Assembly: GCA_009741485.1 (NCBI GenBank)
Contig: CM019214.1
Coordinates: 57,783,117-57,847,116, forward strand
Reading direction: 5' to 3'
Length of the DNA stretch: 64,000 nt
Source of the DNA: Malurus cyaneus samueli
Taxonomy: Eukaryota; Chordata; Aves; Passeriformes; Maluridae
Part shown: positions 26,401 to 39,666 of the stretch, piece after piece
Numbering within the stretch: the stretch's first letter is position 1
Layout: the number at the start of each line of letters is the position of its first letter
Notes under the pieces: model-generated
Databases searched by the model: none
What the model saw: only the letters and a program-made list of their open reading frames with translations
What the model was told of the DNA's origin: nothing
Program-made: the position numbers and the translations under genes

Positions 26401-29400
26401 AAAGGGGGAAATAGCCCATGATTCCACTAATTGCTTCAGTTTATGTCTAGAAAACTCAGATTCAGTAAAAAATTTGTGATGCAACAGAATTATGTCTGTA
26501 ATGTTAAATAAGGGAAGAGAATCCTTTTCAGCATGAACAGAAGATACAGAGAAAGTGTGCAGCCTGACCTTATTAACTTTCTTGTGTCTCAAACAGAAGA
26601 CATATTTTGCTGAGAGACGCAAAACAATTTTTTGACACTTAGTGAAACTAGTGAAATGTTAATGTTGTAGACCAGAATAGTAAGCTTATTACAGACAGTT
26701 TCAGTGAAGAAGAGGCAAAAAATTAAAACTAGAGAGACTAAAAAAAGGAGCAAAGAAAGACAACTTTGATTACTAGTTTGGTCTAGGCAGAAAGTTGGGG
26801 AAGAATCAGAAATAGGTGGTTTTGTTTGATTTTTCACTGTTTCTTCCTGTTAAATAACCACAAACAATTCTCAGTCCTTATGCTGGTGGTTATCAATTTA
26901 TTTTTTTTTCTAATTTCTATTTTTGTTCTATTTTAATTCTACAGGTGGGTTGAAAAAGGGTATTGATAGTGCCATGTCCCTGTCCCCTCGCACTTCATGA
27001 ACCACTACAGCAGACCCTGCTATGAGAGTCTCTATCCCTCGTGGCTTGCTTATGCAGCACTCACTCATGCTATACCTTTACATATGCTCACCAGAGGTCA
27101 CAGAATGCATCTTTTATGCCTTGGAGCCCTTAACAGAAGCTATAAGTGCTTCCATAATGAGGACAGGTGTTAGAATAGCACAGAACTCTGCAGAAACACG
27201 ATAGGGCGCACTGTGCCTCTGGAACGATAATGCAATATTTTGGTAAAGCAACAAAATGTTAGCTTTAACGGTAGAACTTAGCCTTAGTAAGAAAATGAAA
27301 GGAATGAAGCAAGGACTTACTCAAGACACTTCCTTTTCCTTTCTTCCCTTTCTTTAAATGATTTTTTTCAGCAAAACAGAAGCTGTGAGTCAGGGAGAGG
27401 AATCAGGATCAGTAGGATTTAAATGAGAGCACCAGGACATCATGACAGATTTTGAATGGCATTACATCTATTATTCATTACTTACTCACACTCAAGTATA
27501 TAGTTAAGGGAAGAGATTTGACAGGCAAGACATGTACGCAAATTGCCCATCAGATGATATAATCTACTACTGAAGGAACATTTTCAAAGGCCCAAAATAT
27601 GATAGAGAACATAATATACCCTGCATGTGAAGCACGTAATTGTCCAAAATGCGTGCTCTGAACTTTAGAGCCCTTTTCATCTGCAAATTTCAAGAAATCA
27701 TGAAAACTCCCAGCACACTCTATGATTTTTTAAAACAGAAAATACTTCTTCAGAAAGTATCCCAGCAGTGGGGAAACTCGCCTGGGGACAATGTCCAAGG
27801 ATTTGTCATGAGAACAGTTAGGGTATAAACCTAGTTTTAACTACTCGTAGAATAGAATGTTACCAAGACACCAGTGTTTCTGTAGTATTTTTGTTCAAAG
27901 GGGACTCAAATTACATTTTTCCTAGGTAGTTCAACTGATAAATTTTGTAGTATTTTCTACCTCTACTAGAAGAGCACATTTTCCTTCTTTTTTTTTCGAG
28001 CCAAAAAGTAAATTAAATAAGATATTTTGCCTTGAACAGACATTCTAGGATAAATATAAAATATCTGAAGTCCTTGTTGTGTGCTACAGCACACAAGAAA
28101 ATAGTTTCTTACAGCTATAAAGAAACTATTAGGAGAAACAGTTCTTTGTCATCTATGACTTGGCTCCTACTCCAGCTCAGTAAATACATAGTTTGCTTCT
28201 TCCTCTACCAAAGAGATTAAAAACGGCTTCCAAATTTTTCACCTGTATTTCTTTTTTGCCTGTCAGAGAGCTCATTGCTCAGATGGGACTAAGTCTTCTT
28301 CCTCTCTAGTATCTGATTTCATTGCTACACAAGCTATGGGAACTTGTACATAATATATGACAACGGTAATAAGCACAGAGAAAAATATATTTATTTTTCT
28401 TCCCTTTTGGGGCTGGCTCAACTGTCTGCCTATGTTATTTAGGTGCACAGAACAATAATATCAAGGACGGGACAACAATCTAATACCCAACTAAGTTTCC
28501 ATGGGCTCCCAGTTAGTGATCTTCTGTCTTGGGTACATCTATCTTATGTGCTTCTATAACACAAATAATAATGAGAAAGCCAACAGTTATCATGATCATC
28601 ATAGAGAGGAGGAGCCGTGGCATCTTTCAATTTATCTTTTCTCTTTTAAATTTATTTAAATTATGACCTTGTTACCATGAGAAAAAAAGAGGAGACATAA
28701 TCTTTGACAAATTCAACCGGAAGAAATTGCCCAAAATTTAGTAGCACAGTATGTGCTGCACCTTTTGTGACAGAATTAATGCACAAATCCATACCCAGAC
28801 TTCAGAAGGAAGGATGACCAGTCTGTTAAAGGGTTTATGATGTTTCTAGGGCAAAAAAAAGGGCTTAAGAAGAAATTAGCTTATGCATGTGAGAGGGAGC
28901 CCAGTGTATCACTTGGTGTAGCTCAGCACAGAACTGCGCATCCAAGGCATACCAATGGAACTTGAACAAGGATTTGTTGGGTAAAATGAATTTAATCCAG
29001 GAATCCATAAGGGCAAGAGAAACATGTCTTTTTTATCACTTTTCAAATTCTTTCTAAGTCACATCTCACACCAGGGATACTAACTCTATATTGCCTGATT
29101 TGCCTCCCTTTCAATCACCATAATAAAAACAATTGTTTGAGCTTAAATAGTTTTACAAAGTTGGGAAATATGAAATATTCAATGTCATTTAATTAGGCCA
29201 AACCCAAGAAACTTAAAAGCAGATGGCAAACAAAACAAGGGTTTCAGTCTGAAATAAGGATTTTATTCCCATAAAGGGAATAAGGATTTTTTAATCCCAT
29301 TAACAATCTTCTGTACACTTATTTTAACATATAAAAATTCAACAGAGAACAATGTTTAGAAATAATCAATATTTTTGTCTTTTCATATACTGAAAATATC

Positions 29401-29490
29401 TTAGGGAAAAAGAAAAAAAAAAAAAAAAAAAAAGCCAGTCAAATGAAAATAAATATTATTTTGAAAATCACTGGTCTGTATTTTTTCCCA

Positions 29491-29640
29491 GGGTGTGATT
29501 CTTTAGTCCTGCACTGGGCCAGGAGCTGGACTCAATGAACATGATGGGTCCCTCTCAGCTCACTTCTAAGATTCTATGATTCTATGATTGTGTTATTCTA
29601 TGTTTCTATCATTCTATCATTCTGTCATTCGATCATTCTA
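29491..29640 (+). mobile_element. CR1 LINE 3' tail with expanded ATTCTATG array
   Basis: The segment reads as the extreme 3' end of CR1 in plus orientation (TGGGCCAGGAGCTGGACTCA, then GGGTCCCTCTCAGCTCACTT). It then enters the diagnostic octamer array (29571-29640): ATTCTATG units that have drifted to TTTCTATC, ATTCTGTC and ATTCGATC. CR1 elements end in two to four such octamers rather than poly-A, so about eight imperfect units here indicate post-insertion expansion. Only about 80 bp of the element body is present, and no coding sequence. Confidence 0.93.
29571..29640 (+). repeat. Imperfect (ATTCTATG)n tail array
   Basis: Roughly eight or nine 8-9-bp units derived from the CR1 3' terminus, with one irregular unit (ATTGTGTT) in the middle. 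Confidence 0.85.
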
Positions 29641-31579
29641 AGGTGCTTTCACTGGCAATGATCAGATCCTCCTATACATGTTTATTTATATTTGTATAGA
29701 AATAAGCATATTTCAAAACTAATTTTACCACTATTAAATCTTTGCATAGATTTAATTCTTTAAAGCCTACTAATCTTTTACACAGTCTTAAAAATTAACC
29801 TGAGCAAAAACTGTAAAAAACCTCTGAAAAAATAATTTTGCTCAACCCATAAATTCCACATTATAGCCATGATTTATATTATCTTTAAGATATAGTTTCT
29901 TCAAAGCTGAATCTTCTGTTTAAAAATACCATACAGGAAGCTGAGACTGTTTTGTTATGGGATCACTTTTCCAAATATTTGTTAATGTAGTGACAATTTG
30001 ATGAGTCATTGACTAAGTTAGCTGACAACAGTTAGTCTTTAGCAGATCCACTCTGAAGATGGACCCTGTCCTAGTTACACAATTTACCAGACCTTGCTGT
30101 AAGAGAGAAATTTGATTTTTCACAGCAAACACAAGACATTCTCCGAATACTGCTGCAATATGAATACCTAAAATTAAATATCTTTACATCACTAGAGACT
30201 TAAGCCACTTCATTTAAATATTACCAGTCACACATTAATCAAGATTTATTTGACAGAAACTCATGTTCTGAGGTCTTCATACAGCAGCCTAGAAAATGCA
30301 TTCAAGAGAGCACCTAACTCCACCTTTTCTGTAGCTGAGTGAGCAGCACCATATGTAGCCAGTGATGGAAATAAGTAGGCACTCCCAGAGGAAATTTCAT
30401 GCTATCCTGAAATAACTGTCCAAAACTTGTAGGATGAATCACTCTCTCACTCATTCTTTCTGAGCTGAAGACTATAACCTTAATGACTACCTTAGCCTTG
30501 ATCTTAGCTTTTAGGCAAGGAAAATTAGATAAGGCACTGCCTTCACCATGAAGAGGAAGAATATTTTTGTAAGAGTTTCATAGAGAAATTAGGGGACAGA
30601 CAGAGAGAGAGCACTCTGTAAATGAAAAATATTTTAGAAACAGCAGGATGAGTCAAAAGTAGAAAGCCAGCATTATCTGGAGTATATAAATAAAACAGGA
30701 AGGGTTTGTGGCATTTATTAGGTTTTATGTTAGTGGAAGTGCCTGAAGAAATTTCACATGCGTTGTACAATCTACCACAGAATACAGTATGAATAATACT
30801 TGGCAAAATCTGCCACAGATTTTCATTAGCACTAGCTCAGAGTATATCTGAAGCCCTACACGTATATTTAGAAAGTGTACGTAAAAACTACACCCCACCC
30901 TCCCTCAAGTCCTAAAATCCCATGCAATGCATGATTTTAAATGTCTATAAAAGGGGTGAATCAGACACTGCTTCTGTGCTGCTTTTCACTTAGACTGGAG
31001 GAGGTCAGAAACATTAAAAGACACTTTAGAAGCAGCCTCAGCTAAACCATCCATTCTGTGTGTCTGTTGAAGGAAACAATGTGCTGTATCCAAGAGCACT
31101 TTGTCCCAAAGTGACTAATGCTGCTGCTGTAGTGCATTCAGAGAAGAGCATGTTAGGCATAAAGAATCAGGATCCTCAGCAAGAAACACAGCAGGAATGA
31201 GAGAAGTAAATTCTAATCACAGACAAGAGACAGGGGAGATTAATAGGATACAAGAGGTGAATTCTTCCTTTTTGTCTCAGGAAAAGAGATAGGCACATAA
31301 CAGATATGCAATTTGCTAGTTGCTTACAGTGTTCTTAAAAAAAAAAAAAAAGTGATTGGGATGCTGAAATATCTGCTCTTCAGATGTAAAAAAAAAATAT
31401 GGCAAGAAAACACCAGGAATTTAGGTGAATATCTCTAAGTTCTACAGTTCATTTTTGCTGTGTTCCACTGTTACTTTGATTTGCTGCTGTGTTTCACCTG
31501 GAATTGCAGCAAAGCAGCAGAAACAGCAGCAGCAAACTCAAAGGAAAAGGTTTCACAGTAGACAACTACAGATGAGAGA
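29641..31579. other. Unique non-coding DNA
   Basis: No gene or repeat family was recognised. An 87-codon minus-strand frame (30543-30806) lacks recognisable features. A short poly-A lies at 31338-31351. Confidence 0.6.
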
Positions 31580-31800
31580 AATAAAGGTTGGCACAGACCT
31601 CTGGAGGTCATCCTGTCCAACTCCCCCTTCATAGCAGGACTGGGGCTGTAACAGCCAAGTAGGGCAGTGTTTGACTAAAATGGCCAAATTTTGCAAAACC
31701 ACAAGGATGTTGATGCCACAGTTTCACTGAGCATTCTTTCCTTGTGCTCTCCAGCCCTCCTAGGGTGATGCTTTTCCAAACTTCTTGTCTGACCCTCCCA
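31580..31800 (-). mobile_element. Old CR1 LINE fragment
   Basis: The plus strand carries the antisense CR1 3' end (AAAGGTTGGCACAGACCTCT, GGAGGTCATCCTGTCCAACT). The similarity then weakens but still follows the CR1 order: a degenerate cognate of the antisense stretch containing TTCACTGAGCATTCTTTCCT, with its 3' limit poorly defined. It is heavily mutated and has no coding potential. The first 60-70 bp are a confident match and the remainder is inference. Confidence 0.75.
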
Positions 31801-34507
31801 AGCCATGACTCATGTGTGATATCCTATCATCATCACAATTCACCCCACACCTTTTCTTCCTTCCATCACTCCAGCATGAACTGTCTTTTACAAGGGCTCC
31901 ATGTAATCTCTTAATTTCTCATCTGCAGAAGGACTGAGTAATCCTGTCACTTGTGCAGCTGCTGTTGGCTTAAATAGAGACATCAGACTACACCTGAATT
32001 ATTTAGGAGACACAACAACAGAAAATTAATTTTCACAGTTCACAGCTGTTAATTCACGAGAAACTGATTTTATGACCTAATCTTGTTTGGACTATAGGTA
32101 CCACGACTGCATAACAGCAGACAAACTTTTAGACTTCCTCATGGCACCTTTTAGACAAGAATGTACACAAAATTCTTCTTCTGTTGTGCCTTTAAAATAT
32201 TCTGCTGGCTCCCTTCATCGTAAGCATGGCTTTGCCCTGTGGGCTTTTGTTTTATTGCTCATTTGTTTCCCTCTCAGTCTCCTCATTTGTTTTCCTGCCT
32301 TTAGATCTTGTCTTACTCATTTGTCTAAGCAAAATTGTCCTTGAGTGTTTCTCTTTCCTCATCCCCCACCTACTCCAGTGAATTTCATTTACCATTGCTC
32401 TATCCCTTTGGTCACTTTTACACTGTGGCATCTGTGCAATATTGCAGTATTCATTAATAACTTCCCTGACTACTCTAGCAATGGAAGAAGATGGTTAAAG
32501 AGTCTTTGAGGAGCAGTTTAGGAAAAACACCTGTCTGCATTTTGATAAAATAATGAACAGATTTTCCTTGACTCAGGTAATAAACAATAGTTAATAAAAA
32601 TTAAATAGAACAAGTGTCAGCAGTCACAAGTTACTCTGAAAATTGTTTGTCTTTATATTGTAGTGAATTCTAGCATGCCTCTTATTAATGATGTTCAAGG
32701 TGTTTGCTCACCTGAGGACATAACAATCCATGCAGTTTTCACCACTGTAACTTGAAAAAAATTAAATGTTAATTGTAATACTTAAATCAGAATCATAGCC
32801 CTGTTCAGACATACAAATAAACCTTCTGGAGATAAAAATGACAAAGATACTGTATTATATAGCCCTCCCTTTTTGTCAAATATGTTTTCCTCTCCAAGGT
32901 TTTTTACACCTGTTCAGAAACGAAATGAGCACACAGAAGATCTCCTGAGAAGTCTGCTAAAACAGATTTTCATAGCAGATCCTCTCTGGGTTAGAGCCCA
33001 GTCCTGATAATTGATACAATAAAACCCCTTGTGTCAGGAATTAGTGAGTTTGAATGTTCTCAAATGAATGCATCACAGAAGTCTTCAGTTATAATGCCAT
33101 AGACAATGAGGTGGTCTTGACACCAATGAAGGTTACACTTGGAAACCTCCTGATCTTTTTGTCACAATTGAACTCACACTTGAAGAAGTGTGACACACTG
33201 AGGGTGTAAACTCGCCAGTTTTCCATCTCATCTTATATTTTTACTCCCATTTCTTTTCCCTTTCCTTTCTCCCTTCCAGCACTACACCTGGAGTTTCACA
33301 TATGGGAAATGCAGGCAAACGGGTGCATTGCCATTAACTCCATGACTTGGGCATTTAGAGGACCAGAAGAAACAGACATACAGCTGTGGAAATGTGTCTA
33401 GATGGGTACCTTTGAGTCACCCTAGCAGGAGTGACAAGCTGCCTATTCTCTCAGGAAGGAGTTTTTGTATATCCATAACAGACTGACATCACTATCGCAG
33501 ATGTCTGATGGTCTCAGAATATTGCATTCAAGAATTCAGAAAACAGAAGATGATCTTAATTAAAGGCTATAATCTGCCTATCTTTTTCTAAGGGTTGTTT
33601 TCTGTCATCTGGGAAATACCATTATTACTTTCAGACTTGTGTCCTTGTCTCTGACTATTTTCTTTGAAATTCTCAGTAACCCAGTCCCTCTTTCTCAACC
33701 CTTTGCAATGTTGATCTAAACCAATGGACTGGGTTATGTTATCCACTTACTGACTGTTGTTCCTGGACAGGTAGCATTGAGGCCTCACTTTAAAGTTGCC
33801 ATCATGAAGTGAAACAGATACTTTTCAGATGCCTTTTACCTTCTGTCTGATTTACTGCCATGGAATGGACACAAAGTCTCGCTTTCCTAAATGAAGTAAA
33901 GACAAACAGGAACTGACAGCTTCCTTGCTCACAATTTCTGGGCTGAACTTTCTGACGTGGCCAAGATTCCTCTCTGAGGAATGTGCTGCCTGCTGCTTTC
34001 CATATGTATTTCTGTCTCAGCCACAGACAGATCCAATCAGTACCTGCATCTATGAATCTGAACTGAAAGATGTTGGATTGTCAGACCCTTCTTTACATTG
34101 GATCATGTTTACATTGTTTCAACTATATTACTCTAAGAAGAAATCTAAGTACTGCCTGTATTTAGAGCTTTTCTATACGCAGAAACATTGAGAAAGAGTT
34201 ACTCAGTAATAACTCAGAAATACATGACTAGCATATAAATGGATTCTTATTTCAGACGTGAGGAAGTATTACGCAATAAATAAGAAAAAGATACTCTTTA
34301 AAGTGTGTTCCCAGTAAAATGCCTATTCCTGTATCTATTAACATTTTCTGGTGGTTTCTGGATTATGCACATAAAGGTGGACACATCCTATATTACTTCA
34401 CATGCTAGTTGTGTTATTTTGGTCTAAAACTACTGAAAAAAAAGGGCAAATACCTTCAATAAGTGATTAATGTTTTAGAAGACAATGTTCTTTTCAGATT
34501 TACACAA
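31801..34507. other. Unique non-coding DNA
   Basis: No gene or repeat was recognised. Frames at 32087-32344 (85 codons) and 33925-34191 (88 codons) start with Met but show no domain and no flanking exon structure. A small perfect hairpin lies at 33174-33193 (8-bp stem, 4-base loop). Confidence 0.6.
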
Positions 34508-35130
34508 AAAGTCCTGGGGCTGTTGCTGACACCCACTAGAACAAGAACAAAAAATGTTCCCATGAAGCAAAGAAGACAGATGGCATCCTGGGTGGCATTT
34601 GGAGGACCATTGCCGGCAGGTTGAAGCAGATTATCCTTGCTCTCTGCACTGGTGAGGCCACACATGAAGTCCTGTGTCCATCTCTGTGCTCCTCAGTAAA
34701 AGAGATACACAGAATAGTGCACAGAGTCCAGTAAATGGCCACAGATATGATTATAGGACTAGAGCCACTATCCTGGGAGAAAAGGCTGAGAGAGCTGGGA
34801 TTGTTAAGCCTGGAGAAGAGAAGGCTTGGGGAGGATCTTTCTAATGTACATAAATACCCGAAGAGAGGATTCAAAGTCTGAGACAGGCTCTATTCAGTGG
34901 TGTTCAGAAACAGGACCAGGAGCAATGAAAACAGACTGAAACATGGGAGGAGCCATCTGAACATCACAAAACACTTTCTCCTTTGCCCTTCCTTGGACCT
35001 ATTAAAAAACTTCTGAACTTAGTCCCAGGCAACCTGCTCTAGGTAGCCCTGCTTGAGCAGAGGTGTTGGTCCAAACGACCTCCAGAGATCCTTTCAACCC
35101 CAACTATTCTCTCATTCTGTGATTCTGTTC
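34508..35130 (+). mobile_element. CR1 LINE 3' fragment (ORF2 C-terminus plus 3' UTR)
   Basis: About 620 bp of plus-strand CR1. The order of landmarks is intact: AAGTCCTGGGGCTGTTGCTG, then ATGGCATCCTGGGTGGCATT, CACTGGTGAGGCCACACATG, AAGCCTGGAGAAGAGAAGGC, GACCAGGAGCAATGAAAACA, and finally GTCCAAACGACCTCCAGAGA leading to TTCTGTGATTCTG. The first two-thirds correspond to the ORF2 C-terminal region, now broken by stops and frameshifts, so this is a dead 5'-truncated copy. Minus-strand frames of 69 and 112 codons across it are antisense artefacts. The terminal octamer differs from the 29.5-kb copy, suggesting a different CR1 subfamily. Confidence 0.93.
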
Positions 35131-38100
35131 CTAAAAGTTATACACAATGAAGACTATGAGCACCAATCTGAAAATAATGAGGACTTTGTAAATTTGGCTC
35201 ATTGGCTTTCAAAAATCTTTTATTAAAGTATGCCTCCACATCTTTTTCAATATCCATAACTGTGTATATGAGAAATAATAAAAAAGCAGCAATTACTTAA
35301 AAGACATGTGAAAGTGAATTACATGTGACAAATACTCTGTAAAGCACGAAAATCTCCACATAGTCGGTGGCTGACAAACAAAAATCAAAATACACTTACA
35401 CAATGTATACATACAGATCAAAACAGAACAACCATCATTTAGACAACAGAAAAATGTGAGTATACTTCAGTGGCCTTAATTTAAAAATACTCATCAAAAT
35501 GTTTGTCACTTCGCATAAACTAACACAGAGGAAATAACTGACAGCATCTAAGTGAGAAAAATATGAATGGTAGGACACAATAATAACTGATGGAGTAATT
35601 ACTGGGCTGCAGTTTTTTAAACATTCTTATGAAGGGATAAGAGAAAATATATTGTCTTTAAAAAAAAAAAAACCAAAAAAAACCAAACAAACAAAAAAAA
35701 CCAAACAATAATTATAGGTGAAAGTGATTCTATATTGCATTTAAATTGTGAAGGGACTATACATGTGTATATGTGTGCTTATGTATATAAAAGAACCCTC
35801 AACATGCTTACCAAATGAAATTATACCCCTAATTTTGAACTTTAATAACAACAGTAAAGAAGAAAAACGGTAATTTATGCTTTCAGCAAAGGCAGAGTAC
35901 CTTTTCATTATAAAAACATTAATTGTACATGGTGGAAACTTGATGGGAGTGAATGGGAGACTCACCTTTATGGTGAAGTCTCAACTGCACCATAGTAACT
36001 AATATAGTCCATCTTCTGTTTTACAGACAGGTACATATAAAATCAAAGCAACCTCTGAAAATAAACAGAGTAATCTGTGGTGTAACTATAATACCTTTCA
36101 ATCTGAGAACAAGGACTTTATTTAATAGAGAAGCTTTTAAAGTTTTTTTTTTCTTTTTTTTTTTTTGTCCTAAAATGCTACTTCTAGAAATAAAACCATG
36201 TGTAAAAATAATTCTGTCAGCAAGAACAGAAAAAAAACATATCTCAAAACTGCGATTACTGAAAATGAGCTACAGCCACTTTACAGGTTTAAAGATAACT
36301 GTCTTTCTTTCACTCTTTTTCCTTTTAATATCCCTGACTCAGAGGAACTTAACCAAGATCAGCACAGAACTAAGTGTTCCCTAAGAACCTTTAGATTTAT
36401 CTGATACAACCACTTTCCAAATTCCACAGCGAAATCTAAAACAATTTAGTAGCACAGGATAAATGCTTTTGGTGATAAGCTTTCATTAGGAAATTTCTAG
36501 AGGGAATGAAATTAACTCTTTTTTATTGTGTCTTTGGACTAAATGGGCACCTCCTGACTGAAGGAGTTGAGCTTCACACACCACCCCCCTATTTCCATGA
36601 ATGCTTTCTCTAAGTTAGTTATTCATTGTAAATGTTGATGGAGCATTCCCTGGGGGCCTCAGTTCCTCCTACCTAAATTTGAGGGCTTTGCAGAGATACT
36701 GTTTAGGAAAGTGGCAGTCTAAATTTCCTTTTCAATAAATGGTGAGAGACAAACATCTCCAAAGGGGGTTTCAATCTACATCAACACTTGGAAGACCTTC
36801 CTCATCTCCTGTGTAGAGGCTTTGAATCAGCTGCAGTCCTACTCGGACATCTTATGTAAGGCTTTCAAACAAGGTTGAATATATTCAGGCTCAAGTTCCT
36901 GAAGTTTCCTTCTCTCATTTCCCCCCCTTACACATTTCCCTAATATTTACATTTTTCGTTGCTATTTTCTCACCTGAAGAAAACTGAAGTTCTGGTCATA
37001 CATTCACTCTTACAGCCACACAGGTGACAGCATGCCCAGCTCCGCACACTGACAGAGCTCATAAATATGCTTAAGCAATATTTATGTAATACAAACTGTG
37101 CCTGATTCAGTACACCATTAACAGTGAATAAATACTAATCTGGCCAACATTCTCAGCCAGTTAAGCAGCAATGCATAGTAAAGTTTTTAAGTATTATAGG
37201 ATTAATGATCTTGGACTGAAACCTAGACACCGATACCTTTATTATAATACCAACCTGTATTACAGACAGACTACAGAGAGTAGTAATAGTAAGGAAAGGT
37301 TATAAAGAATTGTGAGTTTAAAATTAGTAGGTATTGAGAAATAAGAGCAAGGGTACATATAATACTGAGTACAGAGCATTAATTTGAAAGTACGGGTAAT
37401 TTAGAAAGAAAATATTTAAAAAAATTGTTATCAACATGTGCTTTGGACTAATAAAAATATTAAAACTGCCAAACAATATTTTCCTTTATTTTGAAAATTC
37501 TGCATTAGATCATTAATTACTGAAAAATAAGCTTGTAGAAAAAAATAGAAGTGAAATCAAAGAATAAAACCACTGAGTTTTTGAGAACAACATCTTAGAA
37601 GTCCTGTGTGGAGTTAACTTCTGTTTGTTGTGGTTTATGCTGCCTATCACCAGAGTGCCTGATTTCTGTCCATGTAAAATCAAAAGAAATTAAAAAATGA
37701 TAATGAACTTCAAAGATTAAAAAGGAGGAAAAAAAATGAACAAAATTTTGCCTAGCTTCTTCGGCAGTTATTTTTTTTAGGGCAACAGTTTGTCACAAAC
37801 TTATTTTGTCCATCATTAGGTATTTCAGTATCACAATGCAATCTTTCTTCTATCTATGCTATGCTGCAATGTGCTGTACAGATTTTTAAAGATGAAAATA
37901 AACAGTTCATAAAAGAAGAGGTCTAGGTGCATGAAACTATGCTGGAGAGAAAGCAGAATAATATGTTTTACTTAAGCTGAATGCACTGTGTCAGCTACAT
38001 AAGTTGTACCTGCTATATAAGGTGATCACTACGTAAATCACTAAAATCATAATTCTTTTTCATTTATGTTTTCTTTCTGTTTTCAAATCCTCTAAAGAGA

Positions 38101-39197
38101 TTCTATATCTGCATAGCACTGTTTTGGAGATAGTGGGCCATCATACAAGCACAAATTAAAGTTCTGAGGCTACAAAAAAGCCCTCCTCTTCTGCTGCACT
38201 CTTATCATGCAATTGCAGATAAGTCAGCTACAGCTGAATTCATCTCATCCAGCTTCCATCACATAATTCCAAGATCATCAGCCAGTGTCCTGCAAGAGAG
38301 AAAACCAGGAACCTTGAGGAACTAATTCATCCTCTTGCATAACAGGTGTTCATATAGAAAAATACATTTAACCCCAAAAATTTTTGGAGGAACTCTCAGT
38401 TGATAATGGAGGTATTTACACAACTATATCTACAGAGGTAGGCAATTTGTCAGACAAACTTCACCCACAGAGAAAGATGTTTAGGTGGTTGAAGATGAGA
38501 TTTCTAGTTGCCTTTGAGATTTAGGCATTTAAGTTCCATAGAAACTGCCATCTGAATTGTTAGGTACCTTATTGATTTGCCTTGTCATGACCTTTACATT
38601 ACCATCTTTCTGAAAAGCAGAATGTATCCCAAAGGGATCTCTATTGTGCAATGCATTGCTTGTGAAATGATCAGTCTCTATGATCATTGGCAGAGCCAAG
38701 AGCTTTTGTTATACAGCATGCAAATATACATCATATAAAAAATGAGGGGGGGGAAAAAAAAAAAAAAAAAAACGTGGACAGAACAAAGCTGGAGTGATTT
38801 TAAAATCCTGAACGGTTTGAGACAGGTACAGCAGTAACAATGTTATTAGAGTTTTCAGAGTATGCCACAAGCCTGCAAAGTTTATAGGCTTACCACATGT
38901 TGCAGAGTTTATTATTTCAGGAGTGAAATCTACAAACAAAATGAAATTGAGTTGAATATACAAGGCTGGATACATACCTTGAGGGCATTTCAAATATTCA
39001 CACACTGAGAAACAGTGGAGAAGGAATATAAGGATAAACAAAATGTAGCAAATAGTAGTAACCACTAGAAAATAGAAGAGAATAAGACAAGAAGAGATGA
39101 AACTGGTAAAATTACAGGAGATTTTGAGACTTTCTTCACATCTTCTTTTCATGTTCTTTCATTATTTTAGTGGATCTTAGAAGCATAGGTTTGTTTT

Positions 39198-39239
39198 GTT
39201 TTTTTTTTTTTTTTTTTTTTTGGTTTTTTTTTTTTTTTC
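39198..39239 (+). repeat. Poly-T cluster
   Basis: Two long T runs separated by GG, after a TTTGTTTTG lead-in. Mononucleotide low-complexity sequence. Confidence 0.9.
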
Positions 39240-39648
39240 TCACCAGAGAAGACTATATAAGTGACCATATAAGAGACTATATAATATTAAAATATCTCAG
39301 CAGCCCACAACTATAAATTCCTCTGCCGACCACTCTCTACCCCAGCCCACTTCAGTACATAAGATTTCCTTCAAAATAGATTTAGCAAAGGATATAGGTT
39401 TGGAGGTTCAAGTAATTGAATGGAAATACCTAGAAATTTTACAGCTACTTATTTGGAGTAGAGTGTACCCACATGACTGGCTCAGCCACCACAGTGTCAC
39501 AGTCCTGCTTGGATAATTAGTCTTAGGGACCCTTTACTGAGAGAGCTTGGTAGGTTGAATTATGTATCATGTTGCTTATGTGTCTAGATCGAAAGTTCCA
39601 CTTGTTCAGGTGAAATGAAACCTCAGTTAAACAAGGTTATGACTAGGA

Positions 39649-39666
39649 ATATATATATATATATAT
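39649..39666. repeat. (AT)n microsatellite
   Basis: Nine tandem AT units, self-complementary and cruciform-prone but short. Confidence 0.9.

Larger units (their letters stand above)
14132..29490. other. Long unique AT-rich stretch, no gene recognised
   Basis: This 15-kb stretch contains only short open frames (all under about 110 codons) without recognisable domains, and no repeat family that I can name. Simple tracts are poly-A at 15012-15048, poly-T at 19424-19448 and 20335-20357 (next to the single N at 20334), and poly-A at 21547-21568 and 29413-29433. A compact block near 23335-23470 is dense in transcription-factor-like motifs, and 25860-26110 is somewhat more GC-rich than its surroundings. 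A weak CR1-like snippet may exist at 24550-24600 but is too short to call. Confidence 0.6.

Noticed and set aside
34536..34874. 112-codon minus-strand frame
   Set aside because: Antisense to a plus-strand CR1 fragment.
38709..39152. 147-codon hydrophobic minus-strand frame resembling a multi-pass membrane protein
   Set aside because: The hydrophobicity comes from reading A-rich DNA in reverse. It includes a poly-Phe run from a poly-A tract and shows no conserved motif or exon structure.
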